DNA of 64,000 nucleotides from contig NC_134082.1 of the NCBI RefSeq assembly GCF_000715075.1, positions 194,731,948 through 194,795,947 on the forward strand, given 5' to 3'. Shown here in pieces: positions 50,811 through 61,699 of the stretch. Each line of letters begins with the position of its first letter. Position 1 is the stretch's first letter. The notes below the pieces were generated by a model that searched no databases, was not told where the DNA came from, and saw nothing but the letters and a program-made list of their open reading frames with translations. Made by a program: the position numbers and the translations under genes. This stretch comes from Nicotiana tabacum (lineage: Eukaryota > Streptophyta > Magnoliopsida > Solanales > Solanaceae).

Positions 50811-52901
50811 CCCCATCCAAAGCAAAAGTCAGAAAGGGGCCACCCAAGAGGAAGAGGGTGATTCCCCGTACTAACGATGCAGTGATAGAGTTGGAGGACC
50901 CGCAGGGAGGTTCCTCCAGCCAGCCCCAGATTCCAGTACATGCCCAGGACTCAGTCTAGGCCCAGGTCCCATTGGAGACACAGATCACAGGGAGCCAGTC
51001 ACAGGTTCCCGAGCAGATAGAGGACCTAGGGACCCAGACTCAGGATCCTATGCAGGGAGTTTCTTTTTCCCCTCTTCCTTATTTTGTGCTTATTTTGGTT
51101 AGTTGGCATTGAGGACAATGCCAGCTTTCATTTGAGGGGTAGCCCTATTTGTGGATGACTGTATATATGACAGTATTTTTTTTCTTTATGCTTTCTTTTT
51201 ACCTTTGGTATGTATATAACTTTATCATTTTATTGCACTTTTCGTACTTTTTACTTTTGGGTCTGTATATAAAGTTATGTTCTTATGTATATATTCATTC
51301 CCCCTATTGTATATTCGACTAAATCCCCTCTTGTACATATTCATTTTACTTTCCGCATTTTTCCATTCTTAGCTTCTTATTTTATGTTCGTAGCTTCTTG
51401 TTTTGAGTTTTTGCAATAAGCCTTTGGTTTTCTTAATGTCGCGGTTCTTTCCAAAGGTGGAGTTTTGTGTGAACCGGGTGGCTCTTCCCAATGATGGATG
51501 ACATGACAACCTTCTTAAGGGTTTGAGTCTGTTTTCTTTTTGTGTTTAGTAGTTAGTTATTAAGGGTGCCTCAAGCAAAGCTTCACTTGGGCCTAACACA
51601 TTTGCCTTCGATCCTATGGTCAAAAACAAATTGTTGTGTTTAGGATGGTGAGAGTGGTGACCTTGACACTCTTGTGTTGATCGACAATCATCAAGTGGTT
51701 TTTCGGGACCATTGTGTTGCTCAAATCTCAACTAAAGTTGTTGTGGGCCCCCGACTCTGTTTCTTTAGCAATCCCAAAGCTTGTGTGGTGAGAATTTGAA
51801 TTACAAGTTCAAGTCTCGAGCCATTGGTCTAGAACTTGCCCTGAATGTTTGTCTAGGTGAAATCATAAGTGTAATTTGACTTGAGATGTGATTATAGGTT
51901 CTCTTTGATCCGAATGTTATCTTGAACAATCCCATAGCCTACCAATGATAATATCCCTAGTCAACCCTTTTTGAGCCATAGACCTTTTTCTTTCAAGAAC
52001 CACGATACAAGCCTTTACCTGTTCTAAAAATACCCTCTCTTGGCACTCGATCTTTCCTTAGCACAAGGCAAAAGCATAAGTTCGGGGGGAGAGACGAGGA
52101 ATGCAACAAAGTGGTAAAAGATACAAAATGAAGAAAAGGAAAGGCAATGAAAAAGAAATAAAATAAAAAAGACAAAAGGAATGTGCAATGTAGAAAAGAA
52201 TGAAGGGATTCAATAAAAGTAAAGAGATGAAAGGTGTGAAAAGTTGAGAAAGGAGAAAAAGATTTGAAATAAAAAAGAAAGAGTGACAGTGTGTCTCTCT
52301 AACCCCTTAGAAAGAAGTTAAAGGACTTAAAAAATCAAGAGAATATGTGTCAAAATGAAGCAAAAGAAGTGCTAAAGGGAAGATAGAACCTACTTAGACC
52401 AAACATTTTCCTACCCTAACCAAAAGCCTTCACTATTTCTCCATAAAAGCCCTATATGATCTTGAGTTGAATGAAGCTTACATTAGTGGTGACTCACATA
52501 AGGGGCAAGCTTATGGTACTTAGGGCCGGACTTGTCACCTTTCTTTGAGAGAGATGAGCGTGTTTCCACTATCCTCGTTCTGAGTGCTACAATCTTTAAG
52601 GTGAGGTTTGCTTAGGGAGAGTTGAGGATGTATGAGTTTGGGTTCCACAATGACCAAGGTAGTAGAAAGAGTTTCTTTGATGTGTTGAGTCAACTCTTGA
52701 TACTCGTGTGTTGCATTAAATCCATGGTACTTAAAAGGTTGAATGTTGTTAATGATTCATTTGAATTGAGGGCAATTGATAGTCCCAATTGTTACTAGAT
52801 GAGGTCACTTTAGGTCAGCTGAATTTTCTTGGATTTACTCTAAAGGGGTGGTTCTTATTTTCTTTGCTTGAGGACAAACAAAAGCTTAAATTTGGGGGAG
52901 T
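50811..52901 (+). other. 3' UTR and PPT of the Athila element
   Basis: No domain-bearing ORF apart from decayed sequence up to about 51060. It includes a purine-rich run (52120-52400), T-rich stretches (51165-51370), and ends GAGGACAAACAAAAGC then the polypurine tract AAATTTGGGGGAGT (52888-52901) just before the 3' LTR. Confidence 0.75.
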
Positions 52902-53461
52902 TGATAACAGGGATTATAATGCATTTTACACTCCTTACTTGAGTTTTGATTAGAAATGTGTATAAAATAGTCCCAAAGGCTTACATGTTGTACTTGATTG
53001 CAGGGTTAAGGTGATAATTCGTCAAAACCAGCTCAAAAAAGAGTGAAACATGCACAAGTACCAAGAGCAAGTCTAAACACAATGTAACAGGACCAATGCG
53101 GTCGCACTCCATTCTATGCGGTCTGCAAAGAAGAAGTTCAGAGAGGTGCTATTTCGGAGACTCAAGCATTGCGGCCGAAAATCAATGGACTTAATGCGGC
53201 TGCAATCGATATTATGTGGTCCGCAAAGACAGAGTTCAGAGAGTTGTCAATTTCGGGAATCACTGCCAATGCGGTCCGCGGTCCTTTTTGCGCGGACCGC
53301 AATAGAAGCCACCGCGGCCGCGGTGCATTTTGTGCGGCCCGCGGTGGCCAAGTTCAGAGAGCAAAAGTTTAAAGCCAAGAGCCTCAATGCGTTCGCACTC
53401 GATTTTGTGTGGTCCGGACTACCCCCGCAGGGGTATTTTTGTCCAGAAAATTTGGCCTAGT
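52902..53461 (+). mobile_element. 3' LTR of the Athila element, truncated by insertion
   Basis: It starts TGATAACAGGGATTATAATG and matches 40702-41250 of the 5' LTR. The match stops at GGCCTAGT, where the 5' LTR continues into TATAAATAG; Ogre element 2 begins at 53462. The rest of the LTR is expected beyond the right window edge. Confidence 0.9.
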
Positions 53462-56400
53462 TGTCACACCTCCTTTTTCCGTACCCGTGAGAGTACAAGG
53501 AGTTTTTTCAATTAAAGGACAATCGAAATGGGATTTATTTGTTTGTTTCAGAGTCGCCACTTGGGAGGTTTTAGGGTGTCCCAAGTCACCAATTTTAATC
53601 CCGAATCGAGGAAAAGAATGACTCCATATTAAAGTCTGCATACCAGAAATCCGGATAAGGAATTCTGTTAACCCGGAAGAAGGTGTTAGGCATTCCCGAG
53701 TTCCGTGGTTCTAGCACGGTCGCTCAACTGTTATATTCGGCTTGATTATCTGATTTTATAAAAATATGAACTTATGTGCCAATTTATCTTTTGACCGCTT
53801 TTATCATTTACTGTTATTTTTATCAAGAATTGCAACATCGTGGAAAACACACCTCGAACCATGTTACAATCAATGTACTCGTGGTTAGAGCTACATTTCA
53901 ACTCTGTTAAGATTGGGATTTGGGTCACATAAATGTGCACCCGAGTTTAGGAAGATAACATTATTAAATACGCGTCTAAAGCAACTAGCGTATCATCTAC
54001 TTTGGGTAGGACCGTGGAATTTTGCTAAACGGTCCATCCCGAAGTCTAAGAAATTTTAAAGTAAATATTTACTGAGGGCCCCGCAAATTTGTATTTTTAT
54101 TTGGCGAGGCTCATCTCATTCTTATTTTTTAAAAGGAATTTGCAACGTCATGGACACGCATCTCGAACCACGTCACAATCAATGTACCCGTGATTAGAAA
54201 CACATCTCGATTCCGTTGAGATTTGGATTTAAGTCACATAAATGTGCACCCGAATTAAGGAAAGTAAATTATTCAACTAACGCGCCTAGAGCAATTGCGC
54301 GTTTACAACTTTGCGAGGGCCATAGAATTTGCTAAATGACACGCCTCGAATTCTAAGGATTAAAATACTAATTAAGTGAGGGCCATGCATTTTGAGATTT
54401 TATTTGGCACGACACACCTAAATTTTTTTAAAGGAAAGGCATTCAACTAAGTGAATTACGGATATTCATTTTAAACCGTACTCGTATCATGCGATCGTGT
54501 ACACAATTACAATAATAGATTGAAAATGCACCTAAGAGCATGCCAGCGATGTGAACTAACCGACTTGATTAAATTACATTGATAAAGACAATAAATTTTA
54601 CAATATCCGAAAATTAAACATGAGTAAGCTTAATAAATTCTTTATTCAATACATAAACTTGACCCAAACCACGATTTCAATTAACTCCTATTCAAAAGAT
54701 AAATGACGCCCTCATCAATCCAATTAAATGAAACAACCAAAGCTGAGAATTAACACAAATTTCATGCACTAACATTACTGCATAACTTCAAGAACATCTA
54801 CTATTACACAATTTTAAGCACATGCATTACTCTGCCAAAAGAGAACAATAGATACCCGATTCGTGACTAAATGGAGCTTCAAAATTAACAGCATGAAAAA
54901 AGAAGAAGGAAAGAACGGTACCTGTTAATGTGTTAAAGCAATAGTAAATGGACAGAAATCGAGCAAACACTACAACCCAAGACTCAAAACAACTGACGCT
55001 TGAACCAAAGATGCCGGACAGATCTCAAATCGGAAACAAACAGCGACGATCTCAAACAGACCTCTCCCTGGCCAGAAATTGAATTCGAAAACTGTTTTGA
55101 AGAGCTGGAACTTTGAGCTCTCTGAATTCTTAACCTATAAGGGTAGTAAAAAATGAGTTTGCTTCTTGGTGTTAATGGTGGAACGCAGCTGATTTTGGAT
55201 GGCTTTCATGACTCATCAACTGTTGGTTTTAACGACGAACCGGACGGAAATGATGGTGGTCGCAGGGACTGTTTGGATTGAGGAAGGAGCAGCTATGGAG
55301 GGTCGTTTAGGCAGTGGTCGATTGAGGATGCTCGCAGCAACAGCAGTAGCGCAATGCAGGAAGGAGCAGCTGTTTGGATTGAGGTTGGATGATGCAATGC
55401 AGCAGCAGCAATAGCGCTGCTCGCTGGTAAGGGACAGTAGAGTCGAGGGCAGTGATCGATGGAGGGAACTGGTAGCGAGCCTGTTCGGTGGTGGTGTTTT
55501 CGATGTGAGGGAGTGGGAGTCTCGTTGGTTCAGCTGGTGAGGAAGGAGCAGCTATGGAGGGTTTTGACAGTAGGGTTGCGGGTGGTTGACGGAGGTGGAA
55601 GGGTCGTTTGGTGGTGGTTCCGGCGTCGGGGGAGGGGGGGTGCGACTGGTTTGGGTGAGGGTTTTGCTAGGGTTTTCTCTTTGTTTTTCAAAAGGAGGAA
55701 GAAGATGAATGAACAGTGCTATCCTCTAATTTCCAAAATCCAAATCCCCCTCCTCCTGTGTTTTCCCCGTGCATTTGTAGCTCTTGCCAAGAAAAATAGA
55801 CCCCACGTGTGTAGGGGTCCAAGATTTGTGTCCCCCATGCGTGGTGGGGTTCCCCGTGTACGGTGTTCCGTCCGTGTTCCCCACGCGTGTCCCCCATGTG
55901 TGGTGGACTCGGATTATTATGGGCTAGGTCCAAAAATTAGGCCTAAAACGGGTAGTTTGAACCCGAATATTATTCTTTTGCCCGGACCCAAGAATAAGAA
56001 CACGACGTTGCTCAACTAATCCTATGTAAGCAAAATAACTACCAAAATAAGACTAATATTTGAAATAAAACTATATCTTTTTTTTGATATTTTTTCAAGA
56101 TTAAAATAGCTACAAAATATTAAATAAAACTATTTTTTGTAATTTTCGTTTTTATATAAAGATAAAATATAAAGTAATATTTTTTTATTTTTTCAAAATT
56201 AAAGTGACTGCAAATCATTAATAGAACTAATTGTTTTTGGTAATTTTCGAAATTATATAAAGTACAAAAGTAAGGCACAATTTTTTTTGTATTTTTCGAG
56301 TTTATGAGAAATACATAAACTAAAATTTATATATATATTTTTTGTAATTTTTTCTTTAGCGTCGAAATAAAGTAAAATAGTCAAAATAGCTATATTAGAC

Positions 56401-56466
56401 CTAAATTACATATTTACGCTAAAAAAATGGAAATTCTCGGGGAGGGTCAAAAATCATGCGTCTACA
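53462..56466 (-). mobile_element. 3' LTR of Ogre element 2 (3.0 kb)
   Basis: Boundaries TGTCACACC (53462) and TCTACA (56466) on the plus strand, next to the PPT complement GCTGCCCCTCTTTG. The first 1 kb is homologous to the U5/R side of the element 1 LTR, including the two-unit duplication (53827-54440). The U3 side differs: a GC-rich stretch 55200-55700 with repeated GGAAGGAGCAGCT words, and AT-rich DNA at 56030-56440. No gene is evident inside. Confidence 0.88.
53827..54440. repeat. Tandem duplication in element 2 LTR, two units of about 305 bp
   Basis: Same ordered blocks as 28741-29345 of element 1 (TTGCAACRTCRTGG, TCGAACCAYGTYACAATC, CACATAAATGTGCACCCG). The second unit is more diverged. 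Confidence 0.8.
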
Positions 56467-56480
56467 GCTGCCCCTCTTTG
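56467..56480 (-). promoter_or_regulatory. Polypurine tract of Ogre element 2
   Basis: The minus strand reads CAAAGAGGGGCAGC directly before the LTR start TGTAGACGCATG; same core as element 1. Confidence 0.85.
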
Positions 56481-56601
56481 ACTGGAAACACGAAGAGTTT
56501 TCCGAAAAAGAACGACTAGACATGTATTTGAGCCGACCATTATTTGGAGGGACTACACTAAGGAAAGGAAGGGGATGTGACCGAGCCCTGGTATCTGAGC
56601 T

Positions 56602-56646
56602 GCCTACATATCCTTGGCTATAAAGGAATCAGGCCACGTGTAGTTC
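56602..56646 (-). other. Covarying hairpin module, copy 5 (before PPT, element 2)
   Basis: Outer arms CTACA/TGTAG, inner arms TCCTT/AAGGA. Same position relative to the PPT as copy 1 in element 1. Confidence 0.75.
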
Positions 56647-57179
56647 GGAAATGAGAGATGGTAGATTGTACCGAGGTGAAGAGCCGATCGAGGTGCCGTT
56701 CCGTTGAGGTTCCGGTCCGCGGTCCTGTCATTACATCAAAAATGAAAACTGAAAAAGACTAACTAAGCCTATCAGCTACTAGTTACAAGGATTCCTATCT
56801 TTAAGTCTTCTGAAACTTGGTCTTGAGTCTTGAATGGTGCTTCATACAGACTTTGGATTTGAACCTTGATACTTGCTAGTTGTAGGCGCTAGTTCTTGAG
56901 CAGACCACATATGTTCTCCACTTCCGTACTTTTTATTCATTTTTTCTCTTTTTTTTTCTTGTTTTTTTTGTGACCAGCTTTTGTTGACCATCTCAGACTG
57001 TTGACTCGCATTCTTGAGGCGAGCTTCTGCTATTTATAACTTGGTTGAATGCTGGGGATTTTTGTTGTAGCCTTCTGCTTCCCGGTGCTGGGGATTTTTT
57101 TTGTTTCCTGCTGGGGATTCCTGTTGTAACCTTCTACCTTCCGGTGGGGTTACTGATTTTCAAAATCTGCAGTATAAGA

Positions 57180-57510
57180 CTAAAAAGTATTCCTCTTGTT
57201 ATACAGGTGGGCGCCTGAAATATGAAATGTAAAGATTGAAATGTATTCCTCTCGTTATACAGGTGGGCGCCTGACATGAAATGTAAAGACTGAAAAGTAT
57301 TCCTCTCGTTATACAGGTGGGCGCCTGGCAAGAAATTTAAAGACTGAAAAGTATTCCTCTCGTTATACAGGTGGGCGCCTGGCTTCAACACTTGTAATGA
57401 AAAGACTGAAATGTATGCCTCTGTTCTATGGGCGGGCTCCCAACTTCAACACTTGTAATGAAAAGACTGAAATGTATGCCTCTCGTTATACAGGTTGGCG
57501 CCTGGCTTTA
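57180..57510. repeat. Tandem array, unit about 55-65 bp (GTTATACAGGTGGGCGCCTG)
   Basis: About six units of AAAGACTGAAAAGTATTCCT, then CTCGTTATACAGGTGGGCGC and CTG. One unit (57420-57440) has GTTCTATGGGCGGGCTCCCAAC, bridging to the element 1 array core. The minus strand of this array is open as a repetitive peptide, which I treat as non-coding. Confidence 0.85.
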
Positions 57511-57584
57511 GGAAAACTAAACATTGATAATCTTAAGAAAACTAAAAATGACTCTTTTTTTTTTCAAATTCAAACATTTGTTTT

Positions 57585-58310
57585 CCAAATTATCCTAGGA
57601 GAAAATTCGTCAGACTATTTTTTTTTTGGTATCTTAGGAGAAAGATTCATCAGACTAAGATTTTGATCCTAGGAGAAGATTCATCAGACTAGGTTTTGAT
57701 CTTAGGAGAAAAAATTTATCAGACTAATATTTTGATCCTAGGAGAAGGTTCATCAGACTAGGTCTCTTTTTTTGGTATCTTAGGAGAAAGATTCATCAGA
57801 CTAAAATTTTGATCCTAGGAGAAGGTTCATCAGACTAGGTCTCTATCTTAGGAGAAAAATTCATCAGACTAAGATTTTGATCCTAGGAGAAGGTTCATCA
57901 GACTAGGTCTCTATCTTAGGAGAAAAATTCATAAGACTAAGATTTTGATCCTAGGAGAAGGTTCATCAGACTAGGTCTCTATCTTAGGAGAAAAATTCGT
58001 CAGACTAAGATTTTGATCCTAGGAGAAGGTTCATCAGACTAGGTCTTTTTTTTTGGTATCTTAGGAGAAAGATTCATCAGACTAAGATTTTGATCCTAGG
58101 AGAAGGTTCATCAGACTAGGTCTCTATCTTAGGAGAAAAATTCATCAGACTAAGATTTTGATCCTAGGAGAAGGTTCATCAGACTAGGTCTCTTTTTTTT
58201 GGTATCTTAGGAGAAAAATTCACCAGACTAAGATTTTGATCCTAGGAGAAGGTTCATCAGACTAGGTCTCTATCTTAAGAGAAAAATTCGTCAGACTAAG
58301 ATTTCAACAA
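57585..58310. repeat. Higher-order tandem array of TAGGAGAA-TTCATCAGACTA monomers
   Basis: Monomers of about 33-37 bp (TAGGAGAAGGTTCATCAGAC versus TAGGAGAAAAATTCATCAGA) alternate in dimers joined by AAGATTTTGATCC and AGGTCTCTATCT. Some dimers carry an extra T-run plus GGTATCT. About nine to ten dimers. The dimeric order is like an early satellite higher-order repeat. Confidence 0.9.
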
Positions 58311-58314
58311 CAAC

Positions 58315-58680
58315 TTAGGAGGAAATGTCTCTCCTATGGGAAAAACAAACTTAGGAGGAAATGCATCTCCTATGGGTGAAACTAAACTTAGGAGGAAATG
58401 CCTCTCCTCTTGGTAAAAACAAACTTAGGAGGAAATGCATCACCTATGGGTGAAACAAACTTAGGAGGAAATGTATCTCCTATGGGTGAAACTAAACTTA
58501 GGAGAAAATGCCTCTCCTATGGGTGAAACTAAAACAAACTTAGGAGGAAATGCCTCTCCTATGGGTGAAACTAAACAAACTTAGGAGGAAATGCATCTCC
58601 TATGGGTGAAACTTTAATGATTTCAAACTAGGAAGTGCGTCTCCTATTAATGAAATATTCACTTAGGAAGTGCGTCTCCT
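58315..58680. repeat. Tandem array, unit about 37-40 bp (TTAGGAGGAAATGCATCTCC)
   Basis: About nine units with AAACTTAGGAGGAAATGCAT, CTCCTATGGGTGAAAC. Each unit carries AGGAG and CTCCT arms that could fold a small stem. It starts where the 57585 array ends, sharing the CTTAGGAG word. Confidence 0.88.
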
Positions 58681-60693
58681 ATGTGTGAACCATTTCCTTC
58701 TTCCTCAATTATTTACTTACCTGTGTTGTCTTTCCTCGAAACTGTTGGGGATTATTTTGATGGGGACGATTTTTCCTTTTTTTTCCCTTACCCACTCTGG
58801 GTTGCCCGAAACTCTGTCGAGGATGCTTCTACATCTCGATGATCCGCTGGGGATAACACTGCTGAGGATAACTCTGCTGAGTAAATATGTTATCTTACTC
58901 CTTCCAAAATTACTACCTTTTAAGTAGGATGTTTCATTCCTCTGCAAACTGCTTCCCTTTTTTTTTATTCTTTTTTTTTTTTGCATAGCTTCTTCCTTCG
59001 AAGACTACCTCCCTTGAGACTCGTTTTGCCTTTCCCCGAAGGAACCGCTGAGGATACCAATTTTCACCAAACTTGTGTTGGACTCCTCGAAACTGCTAGG
59101 GATAACACTGTTAGGGAATTATTTACTTACCTGTTGGGGGATAAAATGTTATCAGCTGGGGATAACGCTGTCGAGGATAACACTGATGGAGGATTCTGAT
59201 TCCTTCAGAACTAGTACTTCACTCTTCGGAAGGTTGTTGGGAATGATGCTGGCCTCTTGCTTTTTCTGAGCTCAAGTTTCATCCCTTTGCTGGGGAACAA
59301 CTTCCTACATTGAAACTTATTATGTTGGGGGCAACGCTGGTTCTAAGACCACTTCCCTTGAGACTGGCGTTATCTTTATTCTTCCCCGAATGGGTACCTG
59401 ACTTCCAGAAAATTTTTCTAAATGGAAGGAAAATTTTCTGCCCCAGTTTGATAATATCCCTTGTGCATGCATTTCTGGCATCAATTCCATTTCCTTTACC
59501 TGTTTCAAATCAAACAAAATTTGTTAGTTTAAAACGCGGTGGTTGGTTGTGATACTCCTACTGGGATGGCTTTACCCTTTTTCCTTCCTTGCTCTGCATT
59601 CAACAACTTGTTGGGGATGATATTATTTGCTGGGGATAATCCCTTTCTGCTGGGGATATCCCTCTTCTTTTGTGGCATAGCTCGGAAACTGGCATTTTCC
59701 CGACTTTTAGTCTTGTATGAATTTCCCACAAATCATGCTCACTGCTTTCCTTGCTTTGTTCACGGGCCTTGGCCTTGAGTTTTATAACCTTGGTTTTGGC
59801 AAGGATATCCCTCTTGACACTCGTCGCTCCTTTTGTCAATTCCCTTTTGCTGGGGATATTTTTCTTGACACTGGCCTCGCGCTTGTTCCTTGCTGACTAT
59901 ACCATTTGGATGTACTAGTCAGATCTCATTTTGTATAATTGGAAATCTGATGGCATATTTTGAAGTCAATTCTCACTTGTTCTGACCAAACAGACTCTAT
60001 TGGGAAATTTTTCTATGAAAGGAAAAAGATAAAAGGGAACGGAATAAAAAGACAAAGGAAAAAGATGACTCTTTAACAAAAGAAACTATAAACAAAAACC
60101 TATCAAACGCAGATACCGACTCTAATGGTCATGATATGCACACGTGGCCTATCCTCTACCGCCAATCATCTTTCAAGATCTTCAATTGGCAATTCCCCAT
60201 CTGATTCTCAGTCCTATTCGACTTGTAGTGCCCGAAGGGTTTTCACTATCAAGTCTCTCTCATTTTTGGTTTTTCTCTCAGCTTTCATCGCCTTATGGTG
60301 CCTGTGAAGGTTTTCACCGATAAGACTCTCTCATTTGTATCACTTTCCAGCTGGGGATTTGGAGTGTCGCGACTCTTTCTGCTGGGGAGTAGAGTGCTTT
60401 CTGCTGTGGAACAGAATGTTATGTTCATCGGTAAGACTCTCCATTTGTCTGACTTGACATCTTTTGAAGACTGATCAGAAGGTCTTTCTTTGGACCGTAA
60501 TGTGGGTTTTGGATAGGGCTAGAAAGAAGGGTATTAAAGGCTAAAAAATGCATCAATTTTGGGTTATTAATTACAACCTTCGGAACTAGATTTATTTACA
60601 ACAAACGCAACATTTGCTCCAGTTTCTTGTTTGGGGATATTTTAATTGATTGATTTTTTTTAATTTTTCAAAACTATGACCGAGCCGTGAAGC

Positions 60694-60733
60694 GCCTACG
60701 TATCCTCTTTGAGGAATCAGGTCAAACGTAGTT
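60694..60733 (-). other. Covarying hairpin module, copy 6 (after integrase, element 2)
   Basis: Best-preserved copy: outer arms CTACGT/ACGTAG, inner arms ATCCTC/GAGGAAT. Preceded by ATGACCGAGCCGTGAAGC, also present at copy 2 (17275-17290). It adjoins a pyrimidine tract as copy 2 does. Confidence 0.8.
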
Positions 60734-61084
60734 CCCAATTCCTCTGTTTCATTTGACTTTCTTTTGTTTTCGTTATCATTTTTTTTCATCTCTCCTTTCT
60801 TTTCGTCGTTTTTTTTTCTTTTCTTTCTCTTTTTTTTTCTTTTATTCTTCTTTTCTTTTTTGCGTTTTGTTGTTTTCTTTTTTTTCTTCTTTTTTTTTCT
60901 TTTTATCTTCCATATTTTGTGTTTCTAATCTGTTGTTACCGATTCCGAATGAGGGGTATGAAAGAAAAATAAATAAGGCTCAAAAGGGGTTAACGAAGGA
61001 TAAAGTGTTTAGGTAGCAGAACAAAATGCCTTCGTCATTCCAGTCTTCAAAACTTGCCAAATGCAAACAACACAACAAAGATTT

Positions 61085-61670
61085 GTAGCCTTTTCTGAGG
61101 GTGCTGGACTTGACAATTATATTCAATATCTGCTTGTTCATTTGTCACTTCTAAAGCACCGTTGGGCGACACTCTCACTCTTATTATCATGAAAGGTGAA
61201 TCTGGCTTTAACAGTTTTCTTTATATTTTACTTGCCCCAGTTCCACATCACTCGAGCTCTGAATAATCTCAAACCGTCCTTATTTTCTTTAAATGTTCTG
61301 ATCACCTCTCCAGGGTTCTATGATTATATTTAAAGACTAGGCCCAAACTATGTGCGCATGTCATGTCACTGGAATCGACGCTGAACAAAAAATGATAAAA
61401 GGATAAAGATGGCTGGAAATAATAAAGGACCGGATTTGCTTTAGACTGCCGGTGAAATGGTTTGAATAACAAAACAAACAAAACAAACCAGAATAAAATC
61501 CTAAAACAAACTGGACAAAATTTAAACAAACTGCTATGACAAGATGGAAAGATAAGAAGGTTTGACACAAGACAGTATTCGGATTACAACCCTAAGAATA
61601 ATCCGGACAACAGAAATGACAACAAAATAAGCCACCAACAGCTTCTCTCTTGCTAACCAAGGAATGGAGC
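61085..61670 (-). pseudogene. Residual pol of Ogre element 2: intron region joined to the integrase end
   Basis: Minus strand: the intron acceptor TTTTTGTTCAG (about 61385) is followed by a short exon start matching element 1 (GACATGACATGCGCACA), then within about 200 bp the sequence matches the end of integrase and its 3' flank (61100-61250 versus 17610-17720, for example AAAGCACCGTTGGGCGACA versus AAAGCGCCATTGGACAATA). About 3.3 kb of RT, RNase H and integrase is missing. Confidence 0.7.
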
Positions 61671-61699
61671 GGCCTCCCACTTTATCAAAAACTGGCATC

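Larger units (their letters stand above)
40702..53461 (+). mobile_element. Athila-type Ty3/gypsy element with env-like ORF (3' LTR interrupted)
   Basis: 5' LTR 40702-42184, PBS from 42190, gag, protease, RT, RNase H, integrase, an internal promoter-like block, an env-like third ORF (49075-50810), 3' UTR and PPT (52888-52901), then a 3' LTR starting TGATAACAGGG at 52902 that is cut at 53461 by Ogre element 2. A tRNA-Asp PBS, a protease with CDLGASIN, and a third ORF behind integrase are typical of Athila. All frames are broken. The 5' LTR start is a little decayed (TAATAATTAGGG). Confidence 0.9.
56481..61085 (-). other. 3' UTR of Ogre element 2
   Basis: About 4.6 kb without protein domains. 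It contains hairpin copies 5 (56602-56646) and 6 (60694-60733), three tandem arrays (57180-57510, 57585-58310, 58315-58680), about 12 GCTGGGGA words (57050 to 60388), and a long pyrimidine tract (60760-60920). The block AATTTTCTGCCCCAGTTTG (about 59436) is shared with element 1. Confidence 0.75.

Noticed and set aside
55199..56019. Two ORFs in the GC-rich part of the Ogre 2 LTR
   Set aside because: Low-complexity Gly/Val/Trp/Arg content from GGAAGGAGCAGCT repeats in U3; no domain and inside an LTR.
57134..57391. Repetitive peptide (AHLYNERNTFQSLH units) on the minus strand
   Set aside because: Direct translation of the 60-bp tandem array; unit length happens to stay in frame for four units. 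No start context or homologous protein known.
57180..58680. CRISPR-like array
   Set aside because: Regular repeats, but no unique spacers, no cas genes and a eukaryotic context; it is a 3' UTR minisatellite.
60753..61016. Phe/Ser-rich ORF
   Set aside because: Translation of a pyrimidine tract next to hairpin copy 6.
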